Below, piece by piece: positions 32,343 to 37,980 of a stretch of DNA of 37,980 nucleotides. Under the pieces are notes generated by a model that saw only the letters and a program-made list of their open reading frames with translations, did not search any database and was not told the DNA's origin. The position numbers and the translations under genes were made by a program. Where the stretch lies: the IMG/VR virus record IMGVR_UViG_3300022918_000228, positions 1 through 37,980 of that record, one strand, 5' to 3'. Each line of letters opens with the position of its first letter. Position 1 is the stretch's first letter. Origin of the DNA: a virus.

Positions 32343-32376
32343 GAGTACAAATGTACTCCTACCTATTGCCGTAGGA
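32343..32376. repeat. Two adjoining inverted repeats upstream of the SOS promoter
   Basis: GAGTACA-AA-TGTACTC (32343-32358) is immediately joined to TCCTAC-N8-GTAGGA (32357-32376). Both lie between the cI terminator and the LexA-controlled promoter and may bind a further regulator or form structure; neither matches the cI/cro operator. Confidence 0.5.
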
Positions 32377-32377
32377 A

Positions 32378-32405
32378 TTGTCTCGGATTACTGTATGAAT
32401 ATACA
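32378..32405 (+). promoter_or_regulatory. SOS promoter of the DUF1654 gene
   Basis: TTGTCT (32378-32383) and TATACA (32400-32405) are spaced by 16 bp. The LexA box overlaps the -10. Confidence 0.6.
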
Positions 32406-32406
32406 G
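32391..32406 (+). promoter_or_regulatory. LexA (SOS) box
   Basis: CTGTATGAATATACAG has perfect 6-bp arms and differs from the gammaproteobacterial LexA consensus CTGTATAAATATACAG at a single position. It lies 18 bp upstream of ATG 32424. Confidence 0.85.
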
Positions 32407-32423
32407 ACACCATGGAGGACCCA

Positions 32424-32675
32424 ATGGCTAAGCCCTACCCTAAGACGCCCGAACCAGCTACCTCAATTGAAATTCTTGGAGCTCGCCTTCAACGAATAAT
32501 CAATGCTCCCGCTGCTCAAAAAGCCCACGAGGCAATCATTTACAAAGCACCCGACGAATCCCAGCAGGACTGGGATCAGATCATTGAGGCGATCACCGAG
32601 ACAGATGGCGTTTACGTCGCGTTTGAGGACGACGGCGCAACTCGGGTTTACTGGGACGTACCGGAAAACGACTAA
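32424..32675 (+). CDS. DUF1654 family protein, SOS-controlled
   Basis: The 83-aa protein fits the Pseudomonas-specific DUF1654 pattern: SIEILGARLQRIINAPAAQK, then DWDQIIEAITETDGVYVAFE and DGATRVYWDVPEND. Its function is not established. ATG 32424 (MAKPYPK) has GGAGG 5-9 bases upstream; an earlier in-frame ATG at 32412 lacks this. A near-consensus LexA box overlaps its promoter, so it should be expressed on DNA damage independently of cI. Confidence 0.78.
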   Translation: MAKPYPKTPEPATSIEILGARLQRIINAPAAQKAHEAIIYKAPDESQQDWDQIIEAITETDGVYVAFEDDGATRVYWDVPEND

Positions 32676-32699
32676 TCCCTCCCCTCAAACCAAACTAAT

Positions 32700-32738
32700 T
32701 TAGCATCTGCTATTGCATTATAATTTAGCTATTGCTAA
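32700..32738 (+). promoter_or_regulatory. Early promoter with two repressor-like operators
   Basis: A perfect TATAAT (32719-32724) is flanked by TTAGCATCTGCTAT (32700-32713) and TTAGCTATTGCTAA (32725-32738), each one or two bases from the cI/cro core TTAGCAATTGCTAA. The first lies between -35 and -10 and the second at the transcript start. No good -35 is seen. This looks like the OL/PL counterpart for the operon starting at 32776. Confidence 0.7.
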
Positions 32739-32752
32739 TTTTAGCTCGTACT

Positions 32753-32763
32753 CCTCTCACCAC
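32753..32763 (+). repeat. Leader repeat CCTCTCACCAC, copy 1
   Basis: This 11-mer lies 12 bp before ATG 32776. Exact copies occur in two later leaders of the same operon. Confidence 0.6.
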
Positions 32764-32775
32764 AGGTTACGAGCC

Positions 32776-32973
32776 ATGCAAACCTCACAGCACACCAACC
32801 GCTGCCCGGTGTACCTGCACCCGGCAGCGGCTTCAAGCCGCGAAGCTATCGCAGCTATCCAAAGCCAAACCGGCCTTCTTGTGATCGTGCAGCCTAAAAG
32901 CACTTCGCTGAAAGCAGTGCGCCCGGCAGTCGCGACGGATGATTTCGGACCATGGGGAGGTAATGCCGCATGA
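32776..32973 (+). CDS. Early hypothetical protein, 65 aa
   Basis: The small protein MQTSQHTNRCPVYLHPAAAS contains an SREAIAAIQSQTGLLVIVQP segment and ends FGPWGGNAA. I recognise no family. ATG 32776 is favoured because the start at 32713 lies inside the promoter. It is the first gene behind the operator-flanked promoter and overlaps the kinase gene by 4 bp. Confidence 0.65.
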   Translation: MQTSQHTNRCPVYLHPAAASSREAIAAIQSQTGLLVIVQPKSTSLKAVRPAVATDDFGPWGGNAA

Positions 32974-33542
32974 AGCAGCTCTTGTTCGGCATCTCCGGCC
33001 CTGCCCGCTCCGGCAAAACCACCGCCGCCGCCCACCTGGCGAACGAACATGGGTTCGAGTGCTATGCATTCGCTGACCCATTGCGCGACGGGATCATGGC
33101 GATTTTTAACCTCAGCCCCGAAGACCTCGAAGGCGATAAGAAAGAACAGCCGATTGGCTGGCTGGGCCGCTCGCCACGACAGCTTATGCAACTGCTTGGC
33201 ACGGAATGGGGCCGCCACATGATCAGCGCTGACCTCTGGATCAACCTCGCTGAACAGAATCTGGACTGCCTGAGCGCTGTTTTCGACACCGTTCCGGGAT
33301 TCGTCATCAGCGATGTCCGCTTTGAAAACGAAGCCGACTTCATCCGCAAGCGAGGCGGAACGATCATCCACCTATCACGCGCCGACGCAGTCGCAGTCAA
33401 CCCGCATATCAGTGAGGACGGGGTATCACGCCATCCGAATGATCTGACACTGACCAACGATGGGGACCTTCGCGAATTCCTGAAAGCACTGGACAAGGTG
33501 CATCACGCGCTTCGTTCCCGCGATCTGCTGGCCGTTGCCTGA
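32970..33542 (+). CDS. Deoxynucleoside monophosphate kinase
   Basis: The 190-aa enzyme has a P-loop GPARSGKTT (10-18), YAFADPLRDGIMAIFNLSPE, GRSPRQLMQLLGTEWGR and ISDVRFENEADFIRKRGG, matching phage dNMP kinases (T4 gp1-like). It phosphorylates dNMPs and so supplies dNTPs for phage replication. ATG 32970 has GGGGAGG upstream. Its stop lies 10 bp before the next start. Confidence 0.87.
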   Translation: MKQLLFGISGPARSGKTTAAAHLANEHGFECYAFADPLRDGIMAIFNLSPEDLEGDKKEQPIGWLGRSPRQLMQLLGTEWGRHMISADLWINLAEQNLDCLSAVFDTVPGFVISDVRFENEADFIRKRGGTIIHLSRADAVAVNPHISEDGVSRHPNDLTLTNDGDLREFLKALDKVHHALRSRDLLAVA

Positions 33543-33552
33543 GGTATTCGTC

Positions 33553-33828
33553 ATGAACCGCACCCTGGACCAAACAGCCGCATTGCTCGGGCTCAAACCT
33601 CGCGCCTTCCGCACCAGGTTGCGGGAACTCGGCGTACTGAATTCTTCTGGCGATCTCGCGAGCGCATACCGCGAGCGGGGCCTCCTGTTCTCGGACCCTC
33701 GCATTCGCTGGAATCCCACCATTGGAAAGCCAGTGCATTACGCCGTCGTGATGGTGAAGGAAGACGGAGTGGAATGGATCGCAAAAAAAATGAACATCAC
33801 CATCACTAAAAAGGACGACGCAGCATGA
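33553..33828 (+). CDS. KilAC/ANT-domain protein (antirepressor C-terminal type)
   Basis: The 91-aa protein LDQTAALLGLKPRAFRTRLR, then YRERGLLFSDPRIRW and VKEDGVEWIAKKM, is an isolated KilAC (P1 Ant C-terminal) domain without a BRO or Rha N-terminal domain. It has a winged-helix-like DNA-binding character. ATG 33553 has GAGG 9-12 bases upstream; the TTG at 33535 lies in the kinase gene. It may modulate repressor activity, but that is inferred from the family. Confidence 0.8.
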   Translation: MNRTLDQTAALLGLKPRAFRTRLRELGVLNSSGDLASAYRERGLLFSDPRIRWNPTIGKPVHYAVVMVKEDGVEWIAKKMNITITKKDDAA

Positions 33829-34199
33829 CTCTGAACGCCATCACTCACGCCGTCGGTGCCCTGAAGCTGGTGCCGATCTTCGTCAACAGCCCAACCATCA
33901 TCAGCCGGGCAACGCTGATCGGCGCGACTTCCGAAGCACTGAGCATGCTCGAAGGCTTACCGGCAGTGACTGCCGAGCTGGCTGAAGTGTTCCGCCTGGT
34001 GGATGCAGTCGTGCTCGAAGGTCAAGTCGCGTATATCACGCCGACTCGTTGCCCTGAACACCCATACGGCGCGGTCATTGCCGACCAACAGGGCCGACTC
34101 TGCGCGACAGCCCGAGGGAAATCGGCACAAGGGCTGGCGGAATTGATCCGCCTTCAGTTGGTGCCCCAACAGGAGGGGTTCGGGGAGGTTTCAGCGTGA
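33825..34199 (+). CDS. Early hypothetical protein, 124 aa
   Basis: The soluble alpha/beta protein starts MTLNAITHAVGALKLVPIFV and has a C-terminal AVIADQQGRLCATARGKSAQ. I recognise no family. It overlaps both neighbours by 4 bp (ATGA, GTGA), which places it firmly in the early operon. Two Cys and no obvious metal site are present. Confidence 0.7.
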   Translation: MTLNAITHAVGALKLVPIFVNSPTIISRATLIGATSEALSMLEGLPAVTAELAEVFRLVDAVVLEGQVAYITPTRCPEHPYGAVIADQQGRLCATARGKSAQGLAELIRLQLVPQQEGFGEVSA

Positions 34200-34438
34200 G
34201 TATCACCCTGAACCATCTGCGTGAAGAGTTCGCCACTCCATGCCCAACGCTGAGCGCGGTTCGCGAACGCTACTTCTCGCATATTTCGAGTGATCGCTAC
34301 CTGCTGCGCCGAATCAACGCGGGTGGCATAGAACTCAAGGTGACCCGCCTCGGCGGCTCCAGCAAAGGCCAGCCGGTGGTGTATCTGCACGACTTGGCGA
34401 CCTATCTGGATGCTCAGGCGAAGTCGAAAGCAGCTTGA
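34196..34438 (+). CDS. PrtN-like pyocin activator family protein
   Basis: The 80-aa protein contains TLSAVRERYFSHISSDRYLL, then RINAGGIELKVTRL and VVYLHDLATYLDAQA, fitting the pyocin activator PrtN family, DNA-binding proteins that switch on pyocin genes in Pseudomonas. The start is GTG 34196 with GGGGAGG 8-14 bases upstream, overlapping the previous stop. In a prophage it may act on phage promoters; its target is unknown. Confidence 0.75.
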   Translation: MSITLNHLREEFATPCPTLSAVRERYFSHISSDRYLLRRINAGGIELKVTRLGGSSKGQPVVYLHDLATYLDAQAKSKAA

Positions 34439-34497
34439 TTGACAGGTGCCCGCTGCCTCTCAGCGGATTACATGAACCAGTAAAAAAGGCACAGCAC

Positions 34498-34842
34498 ATG
34501 AGCAAAGCAAGACCATTCCTCGACACCCTGCGCGACATCGAAGCAGGGGGATTACTGGATGAACTCACTGAAGCCCAGCACCACCTGATCGACGCTATCC
34601 GTTTGGCAGGCAAAGGCGGCGAGCTGGTTATCAAGCTCACCTACAAGCCGGATGGGCGCGGCCAGATGAACATCAAGGCCGATGTGAAAGCGAAAGAGCC
34701 GGTGCTGTCTCGCGGCACATCGCTGTTCTTCCTCACTCCCGAAGGCAATCTGACTCGCCGTGATCCTCGGCAACAGGATCTGGCACTACGCCCAGTCGAG
34801 GAAGACCAGCCTCCAAGCAACTTGCGGCACGTATCACAGTAA
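34498..34842 (+). CDS. Early hypothetical protein, 114 aa
   Basis: The protein starts MSKARPFLDTLRDIEAGGLL and has LTEAQHHLIDAIRLAGKGGE, GGELVIKLTYKPDGRGQMNI and a C-terminal SLFFLTPEGNLTRRDP. Genes of this type are common beside DUF2303 genes in Pseudomonas phages, but the function is unknown. ATG 34498 is chosen; the longer frame begins with TTG 34435 inside the previous gene. The leader holds CACAGCACATG, shared with the leader at 35764. Confidence 0.68.
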   Translation: MSKARPFLDTLRDIEAGGLLDELTEAQHHLIDAIRLAGKGGELVIKLTYKPDGRGQMNIKADVKAKEPVLSRGTSLFFLTPEGNLTRRDPRQQDLALRPVEEDQPPSNLRHVSQ

Positions 34843-34845
34843 AAA

Positions 34846-34856
34846 CCTCTCACCAC
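34846..34856 (+). repeat. Leader repeat CCTCTCACCAC, copy 2
   Basis: This is an exact copy, 18 bp before ATG 34875. Confidence 0.6.
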
Positions 34857-34874
34857 GCAAACGGAGCACATCCA

Positions 34875-35696
34875 ATGAAAGAAGCATTACAGCAACTCGT
34901 ATCCCTTGCCCAATTGATCGCCAAGCCAGTCGATCACGACAGCCTGATCGCACCCATTGCCCTCGTCCCCAACGGTGTAGCGATTGAAAGTCTGGAGTAC
35001 CTGCAACCTGCGCCAACCCGCATTCGTAAAACGCTGAAGGTGCTCGATGCGGACACTTTCATCAACTACGTGAATCGCTTCTCTTCGCCAGCCACCGCCG
35101 TGTTTTGCAGTGGACCAGAAGGCCGCACCTTCACTGCAGTGATCGATTATCACCAGCCCGACCAGCCTTCATGGGCTGAACACACCGCTACATATTGCTG
35201 CCCGATTAGCATTGAGTGGGGCCGCTGGAGAGCAGGTGATCGGAAGCGGATGAATCAGTCCGATTTCGCGGAGTTCATCGAAGAGAACGTAAAGGACATC
35301 ACCGCACCGGATGGAGTACCGAACGCTCCGAACGCGGCGGATATGCTGGAAATCAGCCGCACCCTTGAAGCGAAGAAGAACATCAGTTTCCGGCAGGGCA
35401 CCCGACTGGACAACGGCCAGGTACAGCTGACCTATAACGAAGAAATTGACGGTCGCGCAGGCGAATCCGGACAACTCAGCATCCCTGAACTGTTCTATGT
35501 GGCAGTTAAACCCTTCCCCGGCGGCGACGCTTTCTGCGTACCCGCGCGATTCCGATACCGCATCCAGGAAGGCAAGCTGGTGATGTGGTTCGAACTGGTA
35601 CGCCCGGATAAGGTACTGGAAGAAGCCTACATGACGGTGCGCGCCAAAGTGGCAGAGGCCATCCGCGAAGTCCCGGTTTACGAAGCGACCATCTAA
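34875..35696 (+). CDS. DUF2303 family phage protein
   Basis: The 273-aa protein has an N-terminal LVSLAQLIAKPVD, the central SSPATAVFCSGPEGRTFTAV, DYHQPDQPSWAEHTATY and FAEFIEENVKDI blocks, and a C-terminal RFRYRIQEGKLVMWFELVRP, matching DUF2303. This family occurs in early regions of many temperate phages near recombination or replication genes; its role is not known. ATG 34875 has GGAG 9-12 bases upstream. Confidence 0.87.
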   Translation: MKEALQQLVSLAQLIAKPVDHDSLIAPIALVPNGVAIESLEYLQPAPTRIRKTLKVLDADTFINYVNRFSSPATAVFCSGPEGRTFTAVIDYHQPDQPSWAEHTATYCCPISIEWGRWRAGDRKRMNQSDFAEFIEENVKDITAPDGVPNAPNAADMLEISRTLEAKKNISFRQGTRLDNGQVQLTYNEEIDGRAGESGQLSIPELFYVAVKPFPGGDAFCVPARFRYRIQEGKLVMWFELVRPDKVLEEAYMTVRAKVAEAIREVPVYEATI

Positions 35697-35707
35697 CCAC
35701 TGCAACA

Positions 35708-35744
35708 CCCGTCGCCGTCCTCTCACCACCGATCCGGCGACGGG
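35708..35744 (+). other. Strong hairpin in the leader of the 35764 gene
   Basis: CCCGTCGCCG (35708-35717) and CGGCGACGGG (35735-35744) form a perfect 10-bp stem around a 17-nt loop. No T-run follows, so termination is unlikely. The third leader repeat lies in its loop. Confidence 0.65.
35719..35729 (+). repeat. Leader repeat CCTCTCACCAC, copy 3
   Basis: This is an exact copy, presented in the loop of the hairpin at 35708-35744 and 34 bp before ATG 35764. Confidence 0.6.
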
Positions 35745-35763
35745 CTTATCGAGGACACAGCAC

Positions 35764-36276
35764 ATGCAAACAGAACACTACGTAATATTGATAGGCGTGA
35801 TCATCGGCTTCGCCCTGCTCGCGGTCTTCATCAAGAAGGCAATCAAACGCAGCCTGCTCAACGCCTACTCCGCAGGAAAGTCCGCTGGGATCGCTGACAG
35901 CAGCGCCCGCCTGAACTCACTTAACGAGGACTTGGCATCGCTTGCCTTCCGGCGAGCCAGCGAGCGAAAGAGCTTTCTGGAAACTGTCGAGCTGAAGAAC
36001 CTCATCATCCAAGACCTGCAGAAACAGGTTGATGCGTCATCGACCGGAACGCTTACTCAAGCTGACCTTCAGGTATTGCTTGATACAGCCACTACGCTGG
36101 GCATGGCACACAAAACCTGGCTGCCGATCAAAGGCACCGAGCCATGGCGGGCACGAGCTGCAGCCCAACTCGAACTGTTGAATGGTATCGCTCGAAGGAT
36201 CCTTGGCGAGATTCGCCCCGCTAATACCACCGCGTTGACACCTATCGACTCTTGCGCGCCAGGAGAAGCAGCATGA
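35764..36276 (+). CDS. Membrane-anchored coiled-coil protein, 170 aa
   Basis: One N-terminal TM helix (about 7-25; YVILIGVIIGFALLAVFIKK) is followed by a basic patch and a long helical, probably coiled-coil region (40-100; LNEDLASLAFRRASERKSFL). The C-terminal half is soluble. I recognise no family. Such proteins in early operons may modify the host envelope or exclude other phages, but this is speculation. The leader contains GAGG 10-13 bases upstream of the start. Confidence 0.65.
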   Translation: MQTEHYVILIGVIIGFALLAVFIKKAIKRSLLNAYSAGKSAGIADSSARLNSLNEDLASLAFRRASERKSFLETVELKNLIIQDLQKQVDASSTGTLTQADLQVLLDTATTLGMAHKTWLPIKGTEPWRARAAAQLELLNGIARRILGEIRPANTTALTPIDSCAPGEAA

Positions 36277-36530
36277 GCCGGACTGGAGCCAGGGACCGAG
36301 CACGCCACCATCTAGCGATGGCTATGGATTACGTAGACAAGCTAGAAGCTGCGCTGAAAGAAATCGCAACTTTCGCTCAGAATGCAACGGCAACGAGCGC
36401 CCCAGGTCCCGCTCTCTCGGTAATTGCGGACAAGGCATGCGAGGCTTTTCTCGCCGAACGCATTACACCGGCGGAATCTGCCAGTACTGCCCAACCCCTC
36501 TCTTCTTCGAACCGGAGCACTGATCGATGA
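36273..36530 (+). CDS. Early hypothetical protein, 85 aa
   Basis: The protein starts MSRTGARDRARHHLAMAMDY and is helical in its first half (VDKLEAALKEIATFAQNAT), with a Ser/Ala-rich tail. ATG 36273 has AGGAGA upstream and overlaps the previous stop by 4 bp; the start at 36252 is unsupported. I recognise no family. Confidence 0.62.
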   Translation: MSRTGARDRARHHLAMAMDYVDKLEAALKEIATFAQNATATSAPGPALSVIADKACEAFLAERITPAESASTAQPLSSSNRSTDR

Positions 36531-36781
36531 GTAATCAGGCAAAAAGTACTCGGACCTACCCTGAGGAAGTGGAGTTTATTCGCCTTCCGGAGGTTCGTAA
36601 GCTCACCGGCGTCAGTACCACACGAATATACGGCATGGCTAACAAGGGCCTTTTCCCCAAGCAGGTAAATTTAGGTGGCCGCACCGTTGCATGGATTAAG
36701 TCTGAAGTTATTCAATGGAACCGGGATCAGGTAACGGCGGCAAGACGGGAATGCTCATCAGCTTCCACGGAGTCCAAATAA
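36527..36781 (+). CDS. AlpA-family regulator / excisionase candidate
   Basis: The 84-aa protein has VEFIRLPEVRKLTGVSTTRI, YGMANKGLFPKQVNLGGRTV and AWIKSEVIQWNRDQV, the full AlpA/MerR-like winged-helix pattern. Proteins of this type beside an integrase often act as excisionase or regulate it. ATG 36527 overlaps the previous stop by 4 bp. Its last 18 codons overlap the 3' end of the integrase gene on the other strand. Confidence 0.85.
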   Translation: MSNQAKSTRTYPEEVEFIRLPEVRKLTGVSTTRIYGMANKGLFPKQVNLGGRTVAWIKSEVIQWNRDQVTAARRECSSASTESK

Positions 36782-37980
36782 TCAGCCCAAGCCTGCATCA
36801 TATGGCGCCGCTGCGAAACATACTCTGCGTGGTTGTAGGTTCTTCTGACCTTATTGCCACTGGCGTGCGATAGCTGGGCATCAATCCAGTCATCTTTGTA
36901 TCCCATTTCATTCAAGGCAGTTGAGATCGTGGCACGAATCCCGTGCCCGGTCAGCCTGCCTTCATACCCCATCCGCTTAAGTGCACCATTCACCGTTCCA
37001 TCAGAGATAGGCTGGCTTGGACTATTGCGGCCCGCGATGAGTAGTTTGTAGCCGCCGGTGAGCTGATGCACCCTGCGAGCTTCTTCAATAGCTTGCAGTG
37101 ATAGAGGTACGAGGTATGGCGGAACCTCCCCGCCCGCCTTCGTGCGGACTATTTTTCTCAGCTGCTTTACCGTATCCGCTGGAATTGTCCATAGCGCTTC
37201 ATCTAGATCAAATTGAGCCCGCGTGGCATGCCGCAACTCTCCAGTACGAACCCCCGTCAGCAATAAAAGCCTGATTGCGCTTCGCACGAATTCGGTCATA
37301 TTGACTTTGCGAAGCGTCACCAGAAACTCGCCTATCTCATTTTGCCTCAGCATGGGGTTATGTTGAACTGGCGGCTCTTTCTCCGCGACGATATCTAAAT
37401 CAGATGCAGGGTTCATCTCTATGAAGCCGGACGCAATGGAATAGCGGAAAATTTCATTCAGCCAAGATCTGCATTTGCGCGCGGAATTTAGCGCCCCTCG
37501 TTTCTCAACACGCCGGAGCGCGGCCAGGACATCGCCGCGCTTAACCTCGGCGATGGGAATTCGCCCGAGAACAGGTATCAGGTCTTTATCTAGGTAAAAC
37601 CTAGCCTGAGCTGACCCACCTTTCTTGCTCTGCACCATCCGAGGCGCTTTGAAGGCATGCCACTCGTTAGCCACAACCTCAAAGGTTTTTAAAGCTGCGT
37701 CCCCTGCGACTCTTCTTTCTTCTCTACGGTGCGCGCGAGGATCTATGCCCTTAGCGACTTGCGCGCGTGCTTTGTCCCTCAGCTCACGCGCCTCTTTGAG
37801 CGTGACTTCAGGGTACGTTCCCAAGGAAATTCTCGGCTGCTTGCCATGCCACGAGTAACGAAAGTGCCAGGATTTTGTCCCTTTCGAAGCCACAAACAGT
37901 GACAGACCGGCGGTATCAGTGAGAGAGAAATCCTTATCCGCAGGCTTCGCCTGTCGAACCGCAGTGTCTGTTAAGGGCAT
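36727..37980 (-). CDS. int: Tyrosine-recombinase integrase, P4 type
   Basis: The 417-aa enzyme has the N-terminal DUF4102 arm-binding domain (MPLTDTAVRQAKPADKDFSL, SLGTYPEVTLKEARELRDKA), a central SAM-like core-binding domain (about 98-200), and a catalytic domain with Arg245 (LTGVRTGEL), His346 and Arg349 (TGHGIRA), His372 (QLSHASG) and Tyr382 (RRTYNHAEY). All catalytic residues are present. The start ATG is the last base triplet of the window, so its promoter and attR are outside. P4-type integrases commonly use the 3' end of a tRNA gene. It converges on and overlaps the AlpA gene by 55 bp. Confidence 0.95.
   Translation of the reverse strand: MPLTDTAVRQAKPADKDFSLTDTAGLSLFVASKGTKSWHFRYSWHGKQPRISLGTYPEVTLKEARELRDKARAQVAKGIDPRAHRREERRVAGDAALKTFEVVANEWHAFKAPRMVQSKKGGSAQARFYLDKDLIPVLGRIPIAEVKRGDVLAALRRVEKRGALNSARKCRSWLNEIFRYSIASGFIEMNPASDLDIVAEKEPPVQHNPMLRQNEIGEFLVTLRKVNMTEFVRSAIRLLLLTGVRTGELRHATRAQFDLDEALWTIPADTVKQLRKIVRTKAGGEVPPYLVPLSLQAIEEARRVHQLTGGYKLLIAGRNSPSQPISDGTVNGALKRMGYEGRLTGHGIRATISTALNEMGYKDDWIDAQLSHASGNKVRRTYNHAEYVSQRRHMMQAWADYLDSVEADEHSRLAAVT

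Noticed and set aside
1-37980. CRISPR array, rRNA, complete tRNA or insertion sequence
   Set aside because: No regularly spaced long repeats, no rRNA or tRNA signatures and no transposase gene were found; the repeats at 26874 and 27426 are short regulatory or origin-type motifs.

Overview
The window is almost entirely a temperate, lambda-organised siphovirus prophage with an HK97-type head, in what is most likely a Pseudomonas chromosome. The Pseudomonas assignment rests on the GC-rich codon use of the structural genes, a DUF1654 gene, a PrtN-type pyocin-activator homologue, a CP76-type CII regulator, and LexA boxes of the gammaproteobacterial type. The prophage reads from right to left. The integrase starts exactly at the right edge of the window, so attR lies outside it. 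The left boundary lies somewhere between about 330 and 3770 and could not be fixed.

Right part (31.2-38.0 kb): the switch region has cro (minus) and a cI/S24 repressor (plus) diverging from a palindromic operator region. A plus-strand early operon runs from an SOS-boxed DUF1654 gene through a dNMP kinase, a KilAC-domain protein, a PrtN-like regulator, DUF2303 and several unknowns to an AlpA/Xis-like protein. The AlpA/Xis gene converges on, and overlaps, the minus-strand integrase. A second set of operator-like sites, similar to the cro/cI operator, flanks a perfect -10 box at 32719-32724, much like lambda OL/PL.

Middle (25.5-31.2 kb): the minus-strand early-right operon is cro, CII-like, TraR-type zinc finger, prim-pol/SF3-type replication protein, and a Q-type antiterminator. 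Between the replication gene and Q is a 290-bp array of eight exact CCCAACACA 9-mers in both orientations, the best candidate for the phage replication origin. Just downstream of Q are four GTCGT repeats exactly 11 bp apart, a candidate late promoter and an intrinsic terminator, followed by two holin-like genes, an HNH endonuclease and the probable cos region.

Left part (3.8-25.5 kb): the late operon, all minus strand, holds small and large terminase, portal, S49-type prohead protease, capsid, connector and completion genes, tail tube, and G/G-T chaperones with a canonical GGGAAAC slippery site. It continues with a very large tape measure protein, one tail-tip candidate, a fibre with a six-blade Asp-box propeller, a fibre chaperone, DUF1353, endolysin and nested Rz/Rz1. 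Several U-tailed hairpins interrupt it, which fits Q-dependent antitermination. One AT-richer plus-strand gene (6204-6614) looks like a lysogenic-conversion cargo gene. A D12-class adenine methylase with a LexA-like box closes the operon.

Far left (0.35-3.5 kb): an AT-richer cargo island carries a second D12-class adenine methylase facing a two-gene operon of a five-TM membrane protein and a DndB-like DGQHR-domain protein. This resembles a prophage-borne DNA-modification or defence module and is the strongest candidate for an undescribed system here. A short GC-rich hypothetical gene with its own terminator lies at the extreme left.
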